DNA of 9,098 nt from positions 1 to 9,098 of the forward strand of contig VBKQ01000285.1 in the NCBI GenBank assembly GCA_005879505.1, in the 5' to 3' direction. The notes beneath the pieces are model-generated. The model was not told the origin of the DNA and searched no databases. It saw only the letters and a program-made list of their open reading frames with translations. This document shows, in pieces, positions 7,086-9,098 of this stretch. The stretch is from Deltaproteobacteria bacterium. Its GTDB lineage: Bacteria > Myxococcota > Myxococcia > Myxococcales > 40CM-4-68-19. How positions within the stretch are numbered: the first letter of the stretch is position 1; every line of letters begins with the position of its first letter. The position numbers and the translations under genes were made by a program.

Positions 7086-8629
7086 GGCGCGACCAGCTCC
7101 ACGTCGATGCTCCCTCCGACGCGATCCGCGAACGCCTCGGCGGCCACGCTCAGACGCACCGTGCGCAGAGGCTCGATCACCTGACCGACCAGCGAGCGCG
7201 CGACGTAAGACTGCGGACCGCTGCCGTACGCGCCCTCTGGCAGCTCGCGCAGGGCAGAGGCGAGCTTGCCGAAGTCCACGCGCAGCGACGCCCCGGCATT
7301 CTGGTAGAGCGCCGCTGCCTCCGGATTGGTGGAACGCGGCGTCCGGCGCAGCTCCTCTGGACGAAGCGGACCGCCCATCAGGTATGCGACGGGCTTGCCG
7401 TCGATCTCGCGCACTCCGAAGCGTGCTCCCTTCCCGGCGGCATACGTCACCTGGAAGTCATCTCCTCTCCGCTCCGCGCGGGCGCCGAGCTGCGGCAGAG
7501 CTTTCGCGATCTGGTCGAAGGCTTTCATCAGGCGCTGGCGGTCGATCACGTCCGCCAGCGCCACCAGCTGCACGGTGTCGAACGGGCTCTTGCGGCGCCA
7601 ATCGAATCCGTAGTCCATCGCCGCGCCGATGTTGGCCCCGCGAGCCAGGGCGAGCGATACCGCCATTCCCGGCGCGACGGATGCGAAAGCCTCCGCGTCC
7701 GCCCCGCGCAGGCGATCGAGAAGAGCGGCCAGATCGGGATCGCCGCGCATCGACTCGAGCAGGCGGGCGGGGGCGATACCGAGCCGGGCGCGCAGTGGCG
7801 CATCCGCCGGAAGCAGCTCGATCAGCGACGCGCCGCCTCCGGGGAGCGCACCCTGCGCCCGTCGGGCATCGGCCTCGGGAAGCCGCGCGAACAGCCGCGA
7901 GGCGATCCCCTGCTGCGAGCCTTGGAGCGACACCGCCGCGTCGCCGGGCAGCGGGCGCCTGGTGAACCGCTGCGGGATCGAGCTGCCCGCGGGTGCCCAG
8001 GCGATGAAATCCTGCGCCCCCAGTTTCTTGCGCGCGGCGTCCAGCCCGGGGTCGCCCGCGAGGGTCTGTTCGCGCTGGCGCGCGCCGGCATCGGCGATGG
8101 AAGCAGCCGGATCCTGCGTTCTCGCCAGCAGCCCGTAGCCGCGGACCACGGCCACTCCGACGCGCTGCCCCCGCCGCTCGAACAGCTTCACGGATTGCGG
8201 CTGGGCTGGAACCGACGCGAATCCCGCCCGCTCGACCAGCAGGCGTTGCGCCGTCTGCAGGAATACGTCGGGCTTGGCTATCGGGAGCGCAGCCACGAAC
8301 TCGCCTCGAAGCGGACCTTCGAAGAGCACAGCCGCGCCACCCCGTTCGGGATCCAGGCCGGCGGCGACGAGCCCCGTGCGCGTCAGCGGATCCAAGCCCA
8401 ATTGCACCGTCATGGCGCGCCGCACCTCGCCGAGCTGCTCACCGCCCGGCAGCGAGGACGCGCGATCGGCGAGCGCCGCGAGATGCTGTGCGATCGCTCC
8501 GATCGGTGCCGTGACGACTGCCGTGCCCGGATGCCCGGGCAACAGCTCCTCCGGCGCGCGGGCGCTGGGTTCACCGCAACGGGAGCAACCTGCCGCGCTG
8601 AGAAGCAGCAGCACCCAATGCGATCGCAT
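7082..8629 (-). CDS. Putative lipoprotein of unknown family in the ABC transporter operon
   Basis: 515 residues from the ATG at 8629. The N-terminus is a short lipoprotein-type signal, MRSHWVLLLLSAAGC, with the candidate lipidated Cys15; the lipobox has Ala rather than Leu at -3, so it is slightly atypical, and a second Cys (Cys18) is close by. I do not recognise the rest. It is rich in Ala, Leu, Arg and Gly, has ELLPADAPL-type strand/turn stretches and no further membrane segment, so the mature body is probably periplasmic or at the outer membrane. An in-frame GTG at 8704 would add 25 residues, but these would overlap the upstream small gene by about 60 bases and push the signal peptide inward, so the later ATG is preferred; its ribosome site is weak. 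It follows the small membrane protein gene by 14 bases and overlaps the ATPase gene by four, which suggests a partner or substrate-handling role for the ABC transporter. That role is inferred from position only. Confidence 0.75.
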   Translation of the reverse strand: MRSHWVLLLLSAAGCSRCGEPSARAPEELLPGHPGTAVVTAPIGAIAQHLAALADRASSLPGGEQLGEVRRAMTVQLGLDPLTRTGLVAAGLDPERGGAAVLFEGPLRGEFVAALPIAKPDVFLQTAQRLLVERAGFASVPAQPQSVKLFERRGQRVGVAVVRGYGLLARTQDPAASIADAGARQREQTLAGDPGLDAARKKLGAQDFIAWAPAGSSIPQRFTRRPLPGDAAVSLQGSQQGIASRLFARLPEADARRAQGALPGGGASLIELLPADAPLRARLGIAPARLLESMRGDPDLAALLDRLRGADAEAFASVAPGMAVSLALARGANIGAAMDYGFDWRRKSPFDTVQLVALADVIDRQRLMKAFDQIAKALPQLGARAERRGDDFQVTYAAGKGARFGVREIDGKPVAYLMGGPLRPEELRRTPRSTNPEAAALYQNAGASLRVDFGKLASALRELPEGAYGSGPQSYVARSLVGQVIEPLRTVRLSVAAEAFADRVGGSIDVELVAP

Positions 8630-8643
8630 CCGGCTGCGGCCCC

Positions 8644-8844
8644 CTACGGTCCCCGCCGCGACCGCACCATGCGCTGGAACCGGGGACTGTTGCTCATCGA
8701 CCACAAGTAGAGGCCCTCGAGAGCGGCCACACCGAGCAGGAGCGGACCGGTGAACGGTAGCACCGTCGCCGCAACCACGCCGATCCCGAGCCCGACCAGG
8801 TTCGGCCTCATGAGAAAGGCTTCCTTGAGGTAGCTGTCCGCCAT
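8644..8844 (-). CDS. Small membrane protein, 66 residues
   Basis: The protein has a charged start (MADSYLKEAF), a hydrophobic stretch from about 15 to 50 (NLVGLGIGVVAATVLP, then a Pro/Gly turn and GPLLLGVAALEGLYLWSM), and a basic tail PRFQRMVRSRRGP. This fits two closely spaced membrane helices with both ends probably cytoplasmic. The ribosome site AGGAAGGA (8846-8853) overlaps the stop codon of the PspA-like gene, leaving only seven bases between the genes, which is strong support for a real coupled gene. Some longer bacterial proteins, as I recall, carry a similar two-helix segment ending in PRFQR followed by a coiled coil; if those are relatives, this one is short. No function can be named; position suggests it works with the PspA-like protein at the inner membrane. 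Confidence 0.72.
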   Translation of the reverse strand: MADSYLKEAFLMRPNLVGLGIGVVAATVLPFTGPLLLGVAALEGLYLWSMSNSPRFQRMVRSRRGP

Positions 8845-8845
8845 G

Positions 8846-8853
8846 TCCTTCCT
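8846..8853 (-). promoter_or_regulatory. Ribosome binding site of the small membrane protein gene
   Basis: AGGAAGGA on the minus strand overlaps the TAG stop of the PspA-like gene and ends one base before the ATG at 8844. It supports reinitiation by ribosomes finishing the upstream gene. Confidence 0.55.
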
Positions 8854-9098
8854 ACGACTTCACGCCCTCGCGGCTTCCCAGCGTCTTCTGGCCTTCCGGC
8901 GCCGAAGACGGCGCCTCCATCCCCATCTCCTGCTTGAACTGCTTCAAGAGCTCGTTGGCGCGGATCTTCTCCGCCTCTTCCTCGATCTTCATCCCCTGCG
9001 TGTCGACGTTCGACATGGCCATTTCCATGCGCGCTTCGTTGACCGCGGTCCTCTCCTGGATCTTCTGCAGCATCTCGTCGTGCGTGGCGTCGATGCCT
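8852..9098 (-). CDS. PspA/IM30-like coiled-coil protein, C-terminal part only
   Basis: The frame is open at the right edge; 82 codons are visible, ending at TAG 8852-8854. The first complete residues are GIDATHDEM, followed by a highly charged helical stretch rich in Glu, Lys, Met and Ala (IQERTAVNEARMEMAM, then IEEEAEKIRANELLKQFKQ) and a flexible Pro/Ser tail. This resembles the last helices of PspA/IM30 (Vipp1) family proteins, which assemble on the inner membrane and respond to envelope damage. The call rests on composition and a remembered family pattern over a short fragment, so another coiled-coil protein is possible. An internal ATG at 9073 is unlikely to be the true start because the helix clearly continues upstream. 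It is the most upstream visible gene of the minus-strand operon containing the small membrane protein, the lipoprotein and the ABC transporter. Confidence 0.55.
   Translation of the reverse strand, partial: GIDATHDEMLQKIQERTAVNEARMEMAMSNVDTQGMKIEEEAEKIRANELLKQFKQEMGMEAPSSAPEGQKTLGSREGVKS

Noticed and set aside
8630..8704. Upstream GTG start for the operon lipoprotein
   Set aside because: It would bury the signal peptide 25 residues inside and overlap the small membrane protein gene.

Overview
High-GC bacterial DNA, packed with genes and almost entirely protein-coding on one strand or the other. Short or overlapping gene junctions, many secreted or lipid-anchored envelope proteins, and the mix of families (PhoX/DUF839, DUF885, PspA/IM30-like, FlK-like thioesterase, FtsX/MacB-type exporter) suggest a Gram-negative such as a myxobacterium or a related former deltaproteobacterium. 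That placement is an inference from style and family mix; no rRNA or marker gene is present. I see no RNA gene, mobile element, CRISPR array or long repeat.

Layout. (1) 1-1070, minus: start of a PhoX/DUF839-type secreted beta-propeller protein, cut by the left edge. (2) 1071-1203: the divergent intergenic region. (3) 1204-2967, plus: a DUF885 lipoprotein with an HExxPGH metallopeptidase-like motif; it is the only plus-strand gene. (4) 2974-5120, minus: a two-gene unit, a two-domain AAA+ ATPase followed with start/stop overlap by a FlK-like hotdog thioesterase. (5) 5121-5286: intergenic, with a perfect inverted repeat just after the next operon's last stop codon. (6) 5287-9098, minus: an operon read from the right edge leftwards: PspA/IM30-like coiled-coil protein (cut by the edge), a 66-residue membrane protein, a 515-residue lipoprotein of unknown family, an ABC ATPase of the LolD/MacB type, and its FtsX/MacB-type permease. 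All junctions in this last unit are 14 bases or less, or overlap.

How they may work together. The right-hand operon looks like an envelope-maintenance or export unit: a membrane-associated PspA-like protein, a small membrane protein, a surface or periplasmic lipoprotein and a type VII (MacB/LolCDE) ABC transporter. The most striking anomaly is at the ATPase/permease junction (about 6490-6515). The ATPase stops right after the Walker B/D-loop and lacks the H-loop, while the permease lacks its usual N-terminal cytoplasmic lead-in. This is what a deletion of roughly 150-200 bases across the two gene ends would leave, either real or an assembly error. The AAA+/thioesterase pair is a second association of unknown role.
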